This document shows, one piece after another, positions 1 to 7,633 of a stretch of DNA of 12,491 nucleotides. Numbering within the stretch: position 1 is the stretch's first letter; every line of letters begins with the position of its first letter. The notes under the pieces are model-generated. The model was not told the origin of the DNA. It made no database searches and saw only the letters and a program-made list of their open reading frames with translations. Origin of the DNA: Dehalococcoidales bacterium (GTDB lineage Bacteria > Chloroflexota > Dehalococcoidia > Dehalococcoidales > UBA3254); NCBI GenBank assembly GCA_028718465.1, contig JAQULX010000041.1:1-12491 (forward strand). Reading direction: 5' to 3'. Position numbers and translations under genes: made by a program.

Positions 1-54
1 AGTCTGCCGCAAATAACCCTACATAACTACAAACCACTAAAGACAGATTTTCTA

Positions 55-100
55 CCTCATAACCCGAAGGTCGTTGGTTCAAATCCTTCCCCCGCAACCA
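55..100 (+). other. 3' half of an initiator tRNA-fMet gene (CAT anticodon), probable attachment-site scar
   Basis: From the anticodon loop (CTCATAA, anticodon at 58-60) to the terminal CCA (98-100) the sequence follows the conserved 3' half of bacterial initiator tRNA-fMet. It has the CCC of the anticodon stem, a TTCAAAT T-loop, and a CCCCGCA acceptor strand whose last A would give the initiator-specific C1-A72 mismatch. No 5' half is present: the 54 bases before it contain no CGCGGGG acceptor strand or D-arm. The T-stem (GTTGG against CCTTC) has two T-T mismatches, so this copy is probably not functional. Tyrosine integrases often recombine at the anticodon loop or 3' end of tRNA genes and leave such a fragment at the distal junction. 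By inference, an integrated element lies to the left and older flanking DNA to the right. Confidence 0.8.
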
Positions 101-104
101 TGTG

Positions 105-138
105 AAGCCCTACAGCCGCAAGGCGTGTGGGGCTTTTC
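105..138 (+). terminator. Rho-independent terminator behind the tRNA fragment
   Basis: A 10-bp stem pairs AAGCCCTACA (105-114) with TGTGGGGCTT (126-135), with one G-T pair and an 11-nt loop. It is followed by a short T run (134-137). It lies four bases after the tRNA CCA, so it was probably the native terminator of the tRNA gene and stayed attached to the 3' fragment. Confidence 0.75.
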
Positions 139-342
139 TATGCCGGAAAATGAGAAAAAAGAGCGATGTCTGATGTTTGAAATGATGTTTATTTTCATCA
201 GAGGACACAAGAAATCACTTGAAATAACGATAAAAGACGATAAATAGAAATGGGAGATAGTGGAAATAAAGCAAAATGCAAGGTTAAATTGGGCCGATAT
301 TGGCGGGTAGGTCATCGGGTTTTGGGGATTTCAGCTGCAAGT
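139..342. other. Non-coding stretch, possibly with a decayed coding remnant
   Basis: No intact gene is visible. One + frame from the ATG at 173 reads MFEMMFIFIRGHKKSLEITI and, past a TAG, continues for about 20 further codons with protein-like composition before a second stop. This could be the tail of a decayed gene, but no family is recognised and the reading may be chance. Confidence 0.2.
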
Positions 343-350
343 AATACTGA

Positions 351-379
351 TTGAAATACGGGTATCAGTATTGTAAAAT
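351..379 (+). promoter_or_regulatory. Promoter of module copy 1, upstream of the kinase-methyltransferase-APH operon
   Basis: The -35 box TTGAAA (351-356) and -10 box TAAAAT (374-379) are separated by 17 bp. Three ATACTG-like hexamers start at 344, 356 and 368 (ATACTG, ATACGG, GTATTG), a strict 12-bp period. AATACTGAT (343-351) and ATCAGTATT (364-372) also form a perfect 9-bp inverted repeat around the -35 box. Copies 2 and 3 have the same boxes and spacing, so this is a duplicated promoter rather than a chance match. Confidence 0.75.
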
Positions 380-403
380 CATAGTATTCGGCAAGGTGTC
401 CGG

Positions 404-490
404 ATGCTCCGGTATAGCCGTCCAGATGTGCCGGAATACGCAGATGTGATTGTGAAGCAAGTGAAAGTTGATAAGGGTTTCATTACATGA
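404..490 (+). CDS. Leader ORF of module copy 1 (28 codons)
   Basis: AAGGTG (393-398) lies five bases before ATG 404, which is 25 nt after the -10 box. The same ribosome binding site, spacing and ATG-CTC start recur in the other two module copies. The ORF begins MLRYSRPDVPEYADV and ends in TGA at 488-490. It is 115 bases from the next gene and does not overlap it, unlike the last leader ORFs of copies 2 and 3. The recurrence of the start signal supports translation initiation here. The peptide matches nothing I recognise and may be only a translated leader. Confidence 0.45.
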   Translation: MLRYSRPDVPEYADVIVKQVKVDKGFIT

Positions 491-605
491 AGAACCATAC
501 TTACTTAGTTGTGAAGTGATACTATTGTAATAGATAATTGTATAAAACAACACACAGAAGTCGACTATATTTTAGCACTCTGTATCGATTGGGAGGTGCT
601 TATTA

Positions 606-1229
606 TTGAAAAACATAATAATTGCAGGCCCGAGTAGAGCCGGTAAATCAACATTAGCGAGAAAAATTAACGAGGAGCTAAATTTCTTTGTCATCAGTGT
701 CGATAAACTTGTTGCTGTGTTTCAAGAGGCATATCCGCAATTAAATATTAGACTGAATTGGAACAGAGAAAAGACCGCAGAAAATATAGCTCCGTTTCTT
801 GGCCATTATCTTGGTATGTTCTCTTCGGCTGATGGGTGCGGACTGCTGCCGTACAGTCATGGCGCTGTAAAAGGAAATAGGTTTGTGTTGGAAGGGGGGT
901 ATTTTAATTTTGAGAAGATATTGCCTATACTGAAAATGTATGAGATAGAAGAATTGAAAAGCAATTTTCTGCTTATAGGGTTGGTACAGAATAAAAAAAC
1001 GGTTGATGAGTTTATCAGCGATTTCAAAAAATACGATACAGAAAACGATTGGACAAATAATTTTAATGATGATGATCTAAGAGAAATTTCTGAAGACGCC
1101 ATTTCATTCAGCCGATCTATGTCTGATTATTTAGTCAAATACGGCTTTACGATGTATGATACGTCTAAGGAGCGAGAGCAGGTTTTGGATCAAATCGTAG
1201 AAGATATTAAGGAGAGTTGTTCCAAATGA
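606..1229 (+). CDS. P-loop NTPase, small-molecule kinase-like
   Basis: The 207-residue protein opens MKNIIIAGPSRAGKST, with a Walker A motif GPSRAGKS at residues 8-15 directly after the first beta strand, as in nucleotide-kinase-type P-loop proteins. The size fits adenylate-kinase-like, shikimate-kinase-like or chloramphenicol-phosphotransferase-like enzymes, but no lid or substrate motif identifies a substrate. The start is TTG, supported by GGGAGG about eight bases upstream (591-596) and by the hydrophobic first strand that must begin there. The stop TGA overlaps the ATG of the next gene as ATGA, so the two are translationally coupled. It is the first gene of a three-gene operon behind promoter module copy 1. 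By inference it modifies a small molecule; a zeta-toxin-like role cannot be excluded. Confidence 0.85.
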   Translation: MKNIIIAGPSRAGKSTLARKINEELNFFVISVDKLVAVFQEAYPQLNIRLNWNREKTAENIAPFLGHYLGMFSSADGCGLLPYSHGAVKGNRFVLEGGYFNFEKILPILKMYEIEELKSNFLLIGLVQNKKTVDEFISDFKKYDTENDWTNNFNDDDLREISEDAISFSRSMSDYLVKYGFTMYDTSKEREQVLDQIVEDIKESCSK

Positions 1230-2170
1230 ATTACAGTACTGAAATATCAGAACGGATGTGGAATCTTCCTGATAAAGGGGAGCTTGAAAGCAAGCGGGAA
1301 GAAACATTTATAGATGACATTATTCAGAAAAGGCATATAGAAAAAGAGCTATTGTCAAATCTTGATGGAATAGAAACAGTTTTTGACGGGGGTGCGGGCT
1401 GCGGCAGGTTTTCCATTTTGCTTGCGAAGAAAGGCTGTAAGGTTATTCACTTTGATATTTCACAACCGATGCTTGATAAGGCATATAGTCTTGCAAAAGC
1501 AGCTGGTGTACTGGCAAATATCACTTTTGTGAGAGGGAAAATAGAAGACTTGTCTGCATATAGGGACCACTCTTTTGATTTGGTAATATCATTCGATGCA
1601 CCGGTATCTTATACATATCCGGACCATGTCAGTGTTATTGGGGAGCTTGTACGCATTGCTGGAAAGCGGATTATGATAAGTGTTTCAAGCCGTCTTGGTA
1701 GCTTACCGTACCTGGCAAACCCTATAAACAAAAATCAATTCATACTTGATGAAAATAGTCCTGATCCTTGGGTCCAATGGTGTTTAAAGAACTGGGATAA
1801 TGCTGTAAAGAGTTTTCGTTTTAATAAGGCGATAGGTGATACACTATTTAAATCTGGAATCGGTGATTATTCGAAAGAAATCGCTGAATATGAAAAAGGC
1901 GGTTCTCCTTGGGTAATAACCTATCTATTCATGCCAGATGAACTAAAGAACATACTGGAAAATTGTGGAGTAAAAAACGTGAGCCTTGCAGGACCGGGAG
2001 CATATGCGAGAACAATACCCGGAGATATATTACGTAAAATAATGCATGATCCGGAACAGATGACTGATTTTCTTGAGTTTTGCTATATATACGACCAGAA
2101 TCCTTACGTTTTAGGCATGGGCAAGGACAATCTCTTTGCAAAAGGAGAAATTACTCTTAATACAAGGTGA
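1226..2170 (+). CDS. Class I SAM-dependent methyltransferase
   Basis: The 314-residue protein is a Rossmann-fold methyltransferase. Motif I VFDGGAGCG is at residues 52-60, the acidic end of strand beta-2 is HFDIS with Asp77, and the post-I segment FDLVISFDAP follows. A long C-terminal half probably forms the substrate cap. A TTG at 1217 in the same frame could start the protein, but AAGGAGA (1209-1215) is correctly spaced for the ATG at 1226, so that start is used here. The ATG overlaps the stop of the upstream P-loop gene (ATGA), and the stop lies four bases before the phosphotransferase start. The substrate is unknown. Its position between two kinase-like genes suggests joint modification of one compound, as inference only. 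Confidence 0.88.
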   Translation: MNYSTEISERMWNLPDKGELESKREETFIDDIIQKRHIEKELLSNLDGIETVFDGGAGCGRFSILLAKKGCKVIHFDISQPMLDKAYSLAKAAGVLANITFVRGKIEDLSAYRDHSFDLVISFDAPVSYTYPDHVSVIGELVRIAGKRIMISVSSRLGSLPYLANPINKNQFILDENSPDPWVQWCLKNWDNAVKSFRFNKAIGDTLFKSGIGDYSKEIAEYEKGGSPWVITYLFMPDELKNILENCGVKNVSLAGPGAYARTIPGDILRKIMHDPEQMTDFLEFCYIYDQNPYVLGMGKDNLFAKGEITLNTR

Positions 2171-2174
2171 GAAA

Positions 2175-3182
2175 ATGAAGGATAGTTACAATCTGCAATT
2201 TGAAAAATTGTGCAGTATTATTGGCTTAGGCGAGATGTGCGTTATACCAAAAGCATTATCAGGTGGACTCTTACATAAGATGTTTGCTGTGGAAACAAAC
2301 TGCGGTGAATATGCAATAAAAGCGCTTAATCCAGTAATAATGAAACGTGCTAAAGCAATGATGAACATTGTTGATTCTGAAAATATTGCTGATATTGCTG
2401 CAAAAAGTATTACGGCAATACCTGCCAATAAATATAACGGTAGAGCTGTTCAGGATGTGGATGGCCAATATTACCTGATATATGATTATATCGAAGGTAT
2501 AAGTTTAAAGTACAGTGAAATAATACCTGCCCACTGTACAAAGATGGGTCAGCTACTTGCTGAATTGCATAACATAGATTTTTCATCCCTCGGTCTGGTT
2601 GATGATTATTCAAGCATTGAGACATTAGTAGAGTGGAATGTATATTTAAATCAAGGTATAGAAACAGCTGCCCCGTGGGTTGATATATTACGTGAAAATG
2701 TAGATAAGCTTAATAGATGGAACAGGCAGGTAATTGATTCAACAAAACGATTATCATCGGGTACCGTTATCAGCCATGGTGATCTTGAACCAAAAAATGT
2801 CATTTGGAACAGTAGTATGCCTTATGTTATTGATTGGGAAGCTGCAGGCTTCATCCATCCTGCATTTGACCTTGTAGAAACTGCGATGTATTGGGCAAAT
2901 GAAGGTCAGGAAATTATTAACAAGCAAAAATTTGTTGCATTTATTAATGCATATAACACGCATAAAGGTAAAAATCCAATCAGGAAATCAGATCTAGAAT
3001 ACGCTTTACAGAAAAGTTTTTCAGGGAAACTCCATTGGCTTGAATATAGCCTAAAGCGCTCACTGCGTATTGAATGTACTGATGAAGCAGATCAACAGAT
3101 TGGAACAAAACATGTCCTTGGAACGATTGCTTCACTTAACAAACATGCGGGAATGCTTGAAATCATCAAAGGGTGGTTGTAG
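2175..3182 (+). CDS. Aminoglycoside phosphotransferase (APH)-fold kinase
   Basis: The 335-residue protein has the layout of the APH/choline-kinase family. There is a glycine-containing nucleotide loop near residues 29-35 (SGGLLHK) and a probable ATP lysine in YAIKAL (Lys49). The catalytic Brenner motif HGDLEPKN is at 201-208, with Asp203 as base and Asn208 as metal ligand, and the metal-binding aspartate of IDWEAAG is Asp220. The full length is present and all key residues are intact, so the kinase is probably active. The family also includes homoserine, macrolide, choline and fructosamine kinases, so aminoglycoside resistance is not established. The start ATG 2175 follows AGGTGA at 2165-2170. 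An earlier in-frame ATG at 2136 lies inside the methyltransferase gene and is less likely. It is the last gene of the operon; no terminator is evident. Confidence 0.9.
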   Translation: MKDSYNLQFEKLCSIIGLGEMCVIPKALSGGLLHKMFAVETNCGEYAIKALNPVIMKRAKAMMNIVDSENIADIAAKSITAIPANKYNGRAVQDVDGQYYLIYDYIEGISLKYSEIIPAHCTKMGQLLAELHNIDFSSLGLVDDYSSIETLVEWNVYLNQGIETAAPWVDILRENVDKLNRWNRQVIDSTKRLSSGTVISHGDLEPKNVIWNSSMPYVIDWEAAGFIHPAFDLVETAMYWANEGQEIINKQKFVAFINAYNTHKGKNPIRKSDLEYALQKSFSGKLHWLEYSLKRSLRIECTDEADQQIGTKHVLGTIASLNKHAGMLEIIKGWL

Positions 3183-3523
3183 GATGTGGCCATATAGAAA
3201 GCTGATTTCCTGGGGTAAAGCAAAATATTGAAAGGTATTCATTCAAAGAATTTTCCGTTTACTCACCGGTATTAATGAAATAACCTTTATGCTTTGCTGC
3301 AATCACACTGGGTCAAGCTATTATCACTTTTACTCAGCCAACCATTGCTCCAGGTTGACGGAAACAGGCCGGGGGTAATACGGCGCTGGGGTACTTGAGC
3401 CTGACGATGTTGGATAATGCAGGCTCTAACTCTAATCTAACATTAAAATTGACGAAACACAATTTTATACAATTGAGATACAAGATAATAAGACTATATA
3501 TCTTGGGCGCAACTAACCTTTGC
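3183..3523. other. Intergenic region without an intact gene
   Basis: About 340 bases separate the phosphotransferase from the next promoter. A perfect 7-bp inverted repeat, GAGCCTG (3397-3403) and CAGGCTC (3420-3426) with a 16-nt gap, lacks a T run and is not called a terminator. The part around 3340-3400 is noticeably more GC-rich than its surroundings, which suggests a fragment of different origin. A 15-codon ORF at 3184 (begins MWPYRKL) may be noise. None of the dispersed repeats found after 5915 is visible here. Confidence 0.35.
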
Positions 3524-3552
3524 TTGATTCATTGTATTACATTGCTTAAAAT
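3524..3552 (+). promoter_or_regulatory. Promoter of the XRE-methyltransferase pair
   Basis: TTGATT (3524-3529) and TAAAAT (3547-3552) are 17 bp apart. The ribosome binding site AGGTGG (3559-3564) follows closely, so the 5' leader would be only about 15 nt. Confidence 0.55.
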
Positions 3553-3572
3553 TAATATAGGTGGTGAAATCA

Positions 3573-4262
3573 ATGTTTAATACGAAAAAGTTCGGTGGAT
3601 ACATATCTCGTCTTCGTAAGAATACCGATATGACGCAGTCCGAGCTCGCTGATAAGTTAGATTTAACAAGACAGGCAATTTCCAAATATGAAGTCGGCGA
3701 TAGTTTTCCTGATGTTTCGATTCTTGTTTTAATTGCTGATATTTTCAATGTTACGCTTGATGATCTGATAAATTCAGGAGAACCATCGCATGGCGAGTCG
3801 ATTATTCTCGGAAATATTGCAATTGGAAATAATGAAGTTATAGCGCAGAATGTTGCCGATATTGTAAATCTTGCGCCACTGCTCAAGCCAAGTATACTTT
3901 CAAAGATGGCAATCGGTCTTTCAAAGCAAGGTATAGATATTTCTAATATTGTAACGCTTGCAGAATATTTAAATGATGATGGAGTCATAAAGCTACTTGA
4001 AAATGCAACCTTTGATACAATTAACAACGACCTTCTTGAAAAGCTAATACCTTTCCTCGATGATAAATCAAAAGGTACGATATTTCAGAAAATCCTTGAT
4101 GGAGAAATAGACTGGCATATGATAAAGGTGCTGCTGCCTTATGCGGAATATATGATAAGCCAGATTGAAGCCACTGTAGTTGAAGGGGCGTTGCCATGGG
4201 AGGCTCTTGATGTTATACGTGAAGGCATGCAAATAGCGTGGAAAAAGAGAAAAAAAGAGTAG
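3573..4262 (+). CDS. XRE-family transcriptional regulator
   Basis: The 229-residue protein has an N-terminal Cro/C1-type helix-turn-helix (about residues 8-66). The segments MTQSELADKLDLTRQAISKYE and VSILVLIADIFNVTLDDLI match the family, whose usual role is dimeric repression or activation at nearby promoters. The rest, about 160 residues, is probably mostly helical and not recognised; it could sense a ligand or partner. The ATG at 3573 is chosen because AGGTGG lies eight bases upstream; a GTG at 3561 falls inside that site. The methyltransferase gene starts 48 bases after the stop, so the two form a likely operon and the regulator may control its own neighbour. Confidence 0.88.
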   Translation: MFNTKKFGGYISRLRKNTDMTQSELADKLDLTRQAISKYEVGDSFPDVSILVLIADIFNVTLDDLINSGEPSHGESIILGNIAIGNNEVIAQNVADIVNLAPLLKPSILSKMAIGLSKQGIDISNIVTLAEYLNDDGVIKLLENATFDTINNDLLEKLIPFLDDKSKGTIFQKILDGEIDWHMIKVLLPYAEYMISQIEATVVEGALPWEALDVIREGMQIAWKKRKKE

Positions 4263-4310
4263 GAGAGTAATGTTTAAACAATTGTAGTATATATTGCGGA
4301 GAGGTTGTAT

Positions 4311-5915
4311 ATGGAAATAATTAATATTGAAAAATATAAACCTGTAATAAACCGAATCGAGGCAATCACCGGTAAGTCCGCATCTGATATCACAATCAGG
4401 TTATGTGAGACGCAATCGGAATATATTTCTCTTGTATATGAACAATACAGAAGAAATTTGAATTATGTTCCTGATTATATGCGGGTGTTATTAGATTCTC
4501 AAAATAAAATAATAACAACCTATGATAAAGAGAATATAAACCTGTATTTGTTTTACCTGATAAATGGCAAGTTCAATAATATGCACCATGAGTGGTTTGA
4601 TCTATTCTCATGCTATGCAAGAGCAGAATTTTGTGCTGCAGATGAGATCGTTGTAAATAATACTGCACCATTTCCGCAGATCCTGTTTACAGATAGCAGC
4701 CGCTATACTAATGCAAAAGCGCATCTGTTTGCTGATATGACAGAGCGGTTTGGTTTTGAAAAAATGGTTGAGTGGCTTGAAACTCCTGATCTCCTTTTTT
4801 ATTATGAACCAGTTTTCGGCAAGAGTTACGAAAAGCATATTGAAAATGTGGACATATCTTTATATGAAAAAATCTTACACGGCCAATGCGAAGCTGATGA
4901 GAATACAAGGCTTTCATTATGGATCGACAGTGAATACCGGGATATCAGCAAATTGGTAGTATTTTATTCATCCTGGGATTTAACTAAAGCTGCTATAAAA
5001 TATGGTAATTCTGTCCTTGGTATTGTTAATATAAAACCTGATGGTGTGATTTCTTATGTCACAGACTATCAGGCCTGGATGCGCCGTCGTGCTTCAGGAT
5101 ATGCCAGAAACAACCCGTACAATGAGGCGGATTTCATGAAGAAAGTTTTATCATATACTGAAAATGAAAACCCAAAGATACTTGAAATAGGTATCGGCAG
5201 TGGCAGGATAGCAAAACCTTTTGTTGAAAGTGGATATGAATATTACGGCATTGATATCCTTAATCCAATGATTGAAGAATGTAGAGAAGTTCTCGGGAGA
5301 TACAGCAATTTGTATGTTTTAAAGCATGATATAAAGGGGAAATTACCTTTTGAAGATAATACTTTTGATATTTTAATCGAGAGTCGTGTTCTAAATGTTG
5401 AACAAGATCCATTTGTTATGAGTGAAATCAATAGAGTGCTTAAAACTAATGGAACAGCTTTCATTGGAGTACAGGATAATTATGAACTGTGGGATCAGAA
5501 TTCCGTTACATATAAAAATCAAAGCAATTTGATATGGAATGTATACAAACAGGCATATTATAACTTTTACAACATAAGTGACAAACGTACGAACAAACAA
5601 AATATGTATGGTCTGGAATTGCCGAGAAACGAATACTCCCCCAAAATTGGTCATGAAAGCAATTTTGTTGTGCCAAAGCCTACCAGCATATTTACAAGAG
5701 AAGAACCCTTTTCTACATGCGAATATGAATTTGACTATATTAAATGCTTGAGAGACAATAAATACCACATGGCTTTTTTCAGGCTTGAACCGCTGTTTGA
5801 ACCATGTGGAACAGACTTTTTTGCTTCCATGGAACAGACCGCACATTCAGCTTTCGAAAATGATAGAGGTAAATGTGTCAGAGGAACTGAATTAAAAATA
5901 TATAAATACGTTTGA
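4311..5915 (+). CDS. Two-part protein: unknown N-terminal half, SAM-dependent methyltransferase C-terminal half
   Basis: The 534-residue protein is long for a small-molecule methyltransferase. The C-terminal part carries motif I LEIGIGSGR (residues 291-299), the acidic beta-2 end YYGID (Asp315), the post-I segment FDILIESRVLN, and a strand matching IGVQDNY, all typical of class I methyltransferases. The first roughly 270 residues show no signal peptide, membrane span or motif I know. GGAGAGG (4298-4304) lies six bases before ATG 4311; a TTG at 4305 directly abuts that site and is rejected as the start. It follows the XRE gene by 48 bases. The N-terminal domain may recognise the substrate. The protein could equally act in natural-product tailoring or self-protection. 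Confidence 0.82.
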   Translation: MEIINIEKYKPVINRIEAITGKSASDITIRLCETQSEYISLVYEQYRRNLNYVPDYMRVLLDSQNKIITTYDKENINLYLFYLINGKFNNMHHEWFDLFSCYARAEFCAADEIVVNNTAPFPQILFTDSSRYTNAKAHLFADMTERFGFEKMVEWLETPDLLFYYEPVFGKSYEKHIENVDISLYEKILHGQCEADENTRLSLWIDSEYRDISKLVVFYSSWDLTKAAIKYGNSVLGIVNIKPDGVISYVTDYQAWMRRRASGYARNNPYNEADFMKKVLSYTENENPKILEIGIGSGRIAKPFVESGYEYYGIDILNPMIEECREVLGRYSNLYVLKHDIKGKLPFEDNTFDILIESRVLNVEQDPFVMSEINRVLKTNGTAFIGVQDNYELWDQNSVTYKNQSNLIWNVYKQAYYNFYNISDKRTNKQNMYGLELPRNEYSPKIGHESNFVVPKPTSIFTREEPFSTCEYEFDYIKCLRDNKYHMAFFRLEPLFEPCGTDFFASMEQTAHSAFENDRGKCVRGTELKIYKYV

Positions 5916-6017
5916 TATTAGATTATTAAAAAGATGAATTGTAAAAAAGCTGTATCCCTGATCAGAAATTCCCTCCTCAGTATGCTATAAACAAGGAGTT
6001 TAAACAATAGTGAAACA

Positions 6018-6090
6018 CGCCATCCTGCTTTACTGTGTGCATCACCGCTGCCTTGTCTGCTCAATATTGTGCCACAGCCGCGCCATGAAG
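6018..6090 (+). repeat. Dispersed repeat, short copy between convergent genes
   Basis: The segment around CTGCTTTACTGTGTGCATC and GTCTGCTCAATATTGTGCC resembles parts of the blocks at 7430-7485, 9725-9765 and 9935-9955. It is truncated, with only the CTTTACTG/GTCTGCTCAAT half and the CCACAGCC tail. It fills the gap between the methyltransferase (+) and the XRE regulator (-). Confidence 0.6.
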
Positions 6091-6101
6091 GCTATAAGCC
6101 T

Positions 6102-7211
6102 TTATATTTTATGTTTACTCAATTTATCAAGCAATTTTTTGAATTCAGGCATATCTCGTATGGTGTCAAAAACCGATTCTGTCATTCTGCGATAAAGCAA
6201 ATCGCATTCTGTTCCCACCCAATTTTTGCTTGTTGACTCTCTTTGATATTTACAATAGTTAATAAATATGGATGTATATTGGGTTGTTTCTGGAAGAGTA
6301 TCATATACTTCAGCTGCTTTTGCAGCAGCTTCAAGGTTTTCCAAAGCTTTTACTTTGTCTCCTGCAGCGCACCATAGTTCTGCTAATCTATGATAATTCC
6401 ATACCAGGCGACAATTATAAAATAGATAATTTCCGTCAGGCATTACTGTCTCATATAGCTTGTTTGCTGCCTCTATAAAGCATATTTTTTGTTTATAAGA
6501 TAAGTCTTTTCCCATCTGATGGTTAGAAATTAAAGAAATTAATGAACTGGCAGCATTATCAATATGTTGCAGAATGTTATCCTGTCTCTTTTTGATACCT
6601 TCGTCTCCAGATAGAATATGTTCAAGCAACATTTCTTTGCATAAGACCATTGTAGGCATTTGATATGCAAGTTTTTTTGACTCTTCCAATTTACCTAACT
6701 GAGGATATTCATAGCATAGTATTTGTATTGCACTGTGTCGGATATCATCTTCTGTACAATCCTCAAGTATTCTTTCACATAGTCTTACTGCTTCTTCTAT
6801 ATATCTGCCTTCTTTACTTTCTTTTATTTGTTCACTTGTAGAATTGTAGCTTATTAATGCATGAGCAAGATATATCATAAAATGAAAGTTACGGGGATAT
6901 AATTCAATAGCCTTACGCATAAGAATAATTATGCTTTTAACATCGCCAAGGGTGTTAAGTCTTGCATACTCAGTTTCATATTCTTTCGTTTTTTCATCCG
7001 ACACTTTTTCATCCATTGCAAAAAGATCATCGGTACTTACTCCAAAGAAATTCGCAAGAGAGGGGACCAGTGTGATGTCCGGAAGAGCCGTACCATTTTC
7101 CCACTTGCTTATTGCTTGATAGGAAATGCTAAGATATTCTGCAAGTTTTTCTTGCGTCACATCTTGTGTTTTACGAAATTTTTTAATTTTTTCACCAATT
7201 TTCATATCCAT
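6102..7211 (-). CDS. XRE-family regulator with a helical, TPR-like C-terminal domain
   Basis: The 369-residue protein has an N-terminal helix-turn-helix (about residues 4-64: KIKKFRKTQDVTQEKLAEYL, then YQAISKWENG and the FFGVSTDDLF end typical of Firmicutes XRE regulators). About 300 helical residues follow with paired-helix spacing, for example HRLAELWCAAGDKVKALENL, consistent with degenerate tetratricopeptide repeats. Such regulators often bind signal peptides or partner proteins through the repeats; that role is inferred. The start ATG 7211 lies nine bases after GAGGTG (7226-7221 on the reverse strand); a GTG at 7223 in the same frame overlaps that site. It is a single-gene unit converging on the methyltransferase. 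Its promoter spacer contains ATACTGAT (7265-7272), also found in the repeated promoter modules. Confidence 0.87.
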   Translation of the reverse strand: MDMKIGEKIKKFRKTQDVTQEKLAEYLSISYQAISKWENGTALPDITLVPSLANFFGVSTDDLFAMDEKVSDEKTKEYETEYARLNTLGDVKSIIILMRKAIELYPRNFHFMIYLAHALISYNSTSEQIKESKEGRYIEEAVRLCERILEDCTEDDIRHSAIQILCYEYPQLGKLEESKKLAYQMPTMVLCKEMLLEHILSGDEGIKKRQDNILQHIDNAASSLISLISNHQMGKDLSYKQKICFIEAANKLYETVMPDGNYLFYNCRLVWNYHRLAELWCAAGDKVKALENLEAAAKAAEVYDTLPETTQYTSIFINYCKYQRESTSKNWVGTECDLLYRRMTESVFDTIRDMPEFKKLLDKLSKHKI

Positions 7212-7259
7212 AAACTCACTCACCTCGTATACAAAATCAGCAGTGCTGCATATAATTAT

Positions 7260-7287
7260 ATATTATACTGATCTAAATTAATGACAA
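7260..7287 (-). promoter_or_regulatory. Promoter of the XRE-TPR-like regulator
   Basis: On the reverse strand TTGTCA (7287-7282) and TAATAT (7265-7260) are 16 bp apart. An overlapping TATAAT gives a shorter 14-bp spacer. ATACTGAT on the forward strand (7265-7272) lies inside the promoter and could be an operator. Confidence 0.5.
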
Positions 7288-7296
7288 TAACATATT

Positions 7297-7628
7297 AAGT
7301 GCATGCTGCTCAACTATGGGTTGAGTTCAAATACGATAATACATTCATCAACGTTATTTATTATGGAAAGACCGGTGCAAATGATATTTGTCGTGGCTAT
7401 TGGGCGTCGGCGTGCTGTGCTGATTCCAACCCACTTTACTGTCTGCACCATCGCTGCCCTGTCTGCTCAAAACATGCACCTGTAAAAGCAGGGGAACCGC
7501 AAGTATGGCAGGGGAGCGGCTGCGTGGAGAGGCATTACTGCGTGGAGTGAACTGGTGATGTATTTTATATTGTCATTGATTCCGCTCCGCTTTACTACCC
7601 GGTCTGCTAAATACATGCCGGCTTGAAT
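7297..7628 (+). repeat. Dispersed GC-rich repeat block between the two reverse-strand regulators
   Basis: This gap of about 400 bases has no credible gene. It holds a block homologous to 9390-9660, in the same order: a GCTATTGGGCGTCGGCGTG segment (GCTATTGAGCGTCGGTGTG at 9479), the CTTTACTG...GTCTGCTCAA element, GGCAGGGGAGCG (7507-7518), then GCGTGGAGTGAACTGGTGAT with TCATTGATTCCGC, and finally CTTTACTACCCGGTCTGCTAA. GC content is higher than in the flanking genes. Small ORFs inside it are not preserved between copies. Confidence 0.8.
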
Positions 7629-7633
7629 CCCAC

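Noticed and set aside
55..100. Functional tRNA gene
   Set aside because: The 5' half is missing from the bases just upstream and the T-stem carries two mismatches.
3494..4027. Long reverse-strand reading frame opposite the XRE gene
   Set aside because: It is the shadow of a clear helix-turn-helix protein with promoter and ribosome binding site on the + strand, and its product has no recognisable features.
7309..7325. Inverted repeat CTCAAC-N5-GTTGAG as a terminator
   Set aside because: The stem is short, no T run follows on either strand, and it lies upstream of the reverse-strand XRE gene rather than downstream.
7299..7550. Overlapping 83- and 60-codon reading frames
   Set aside because: They lie in a dispersed repeat, lack good ribosome binding sites and are not conserved as protein in the other copies.
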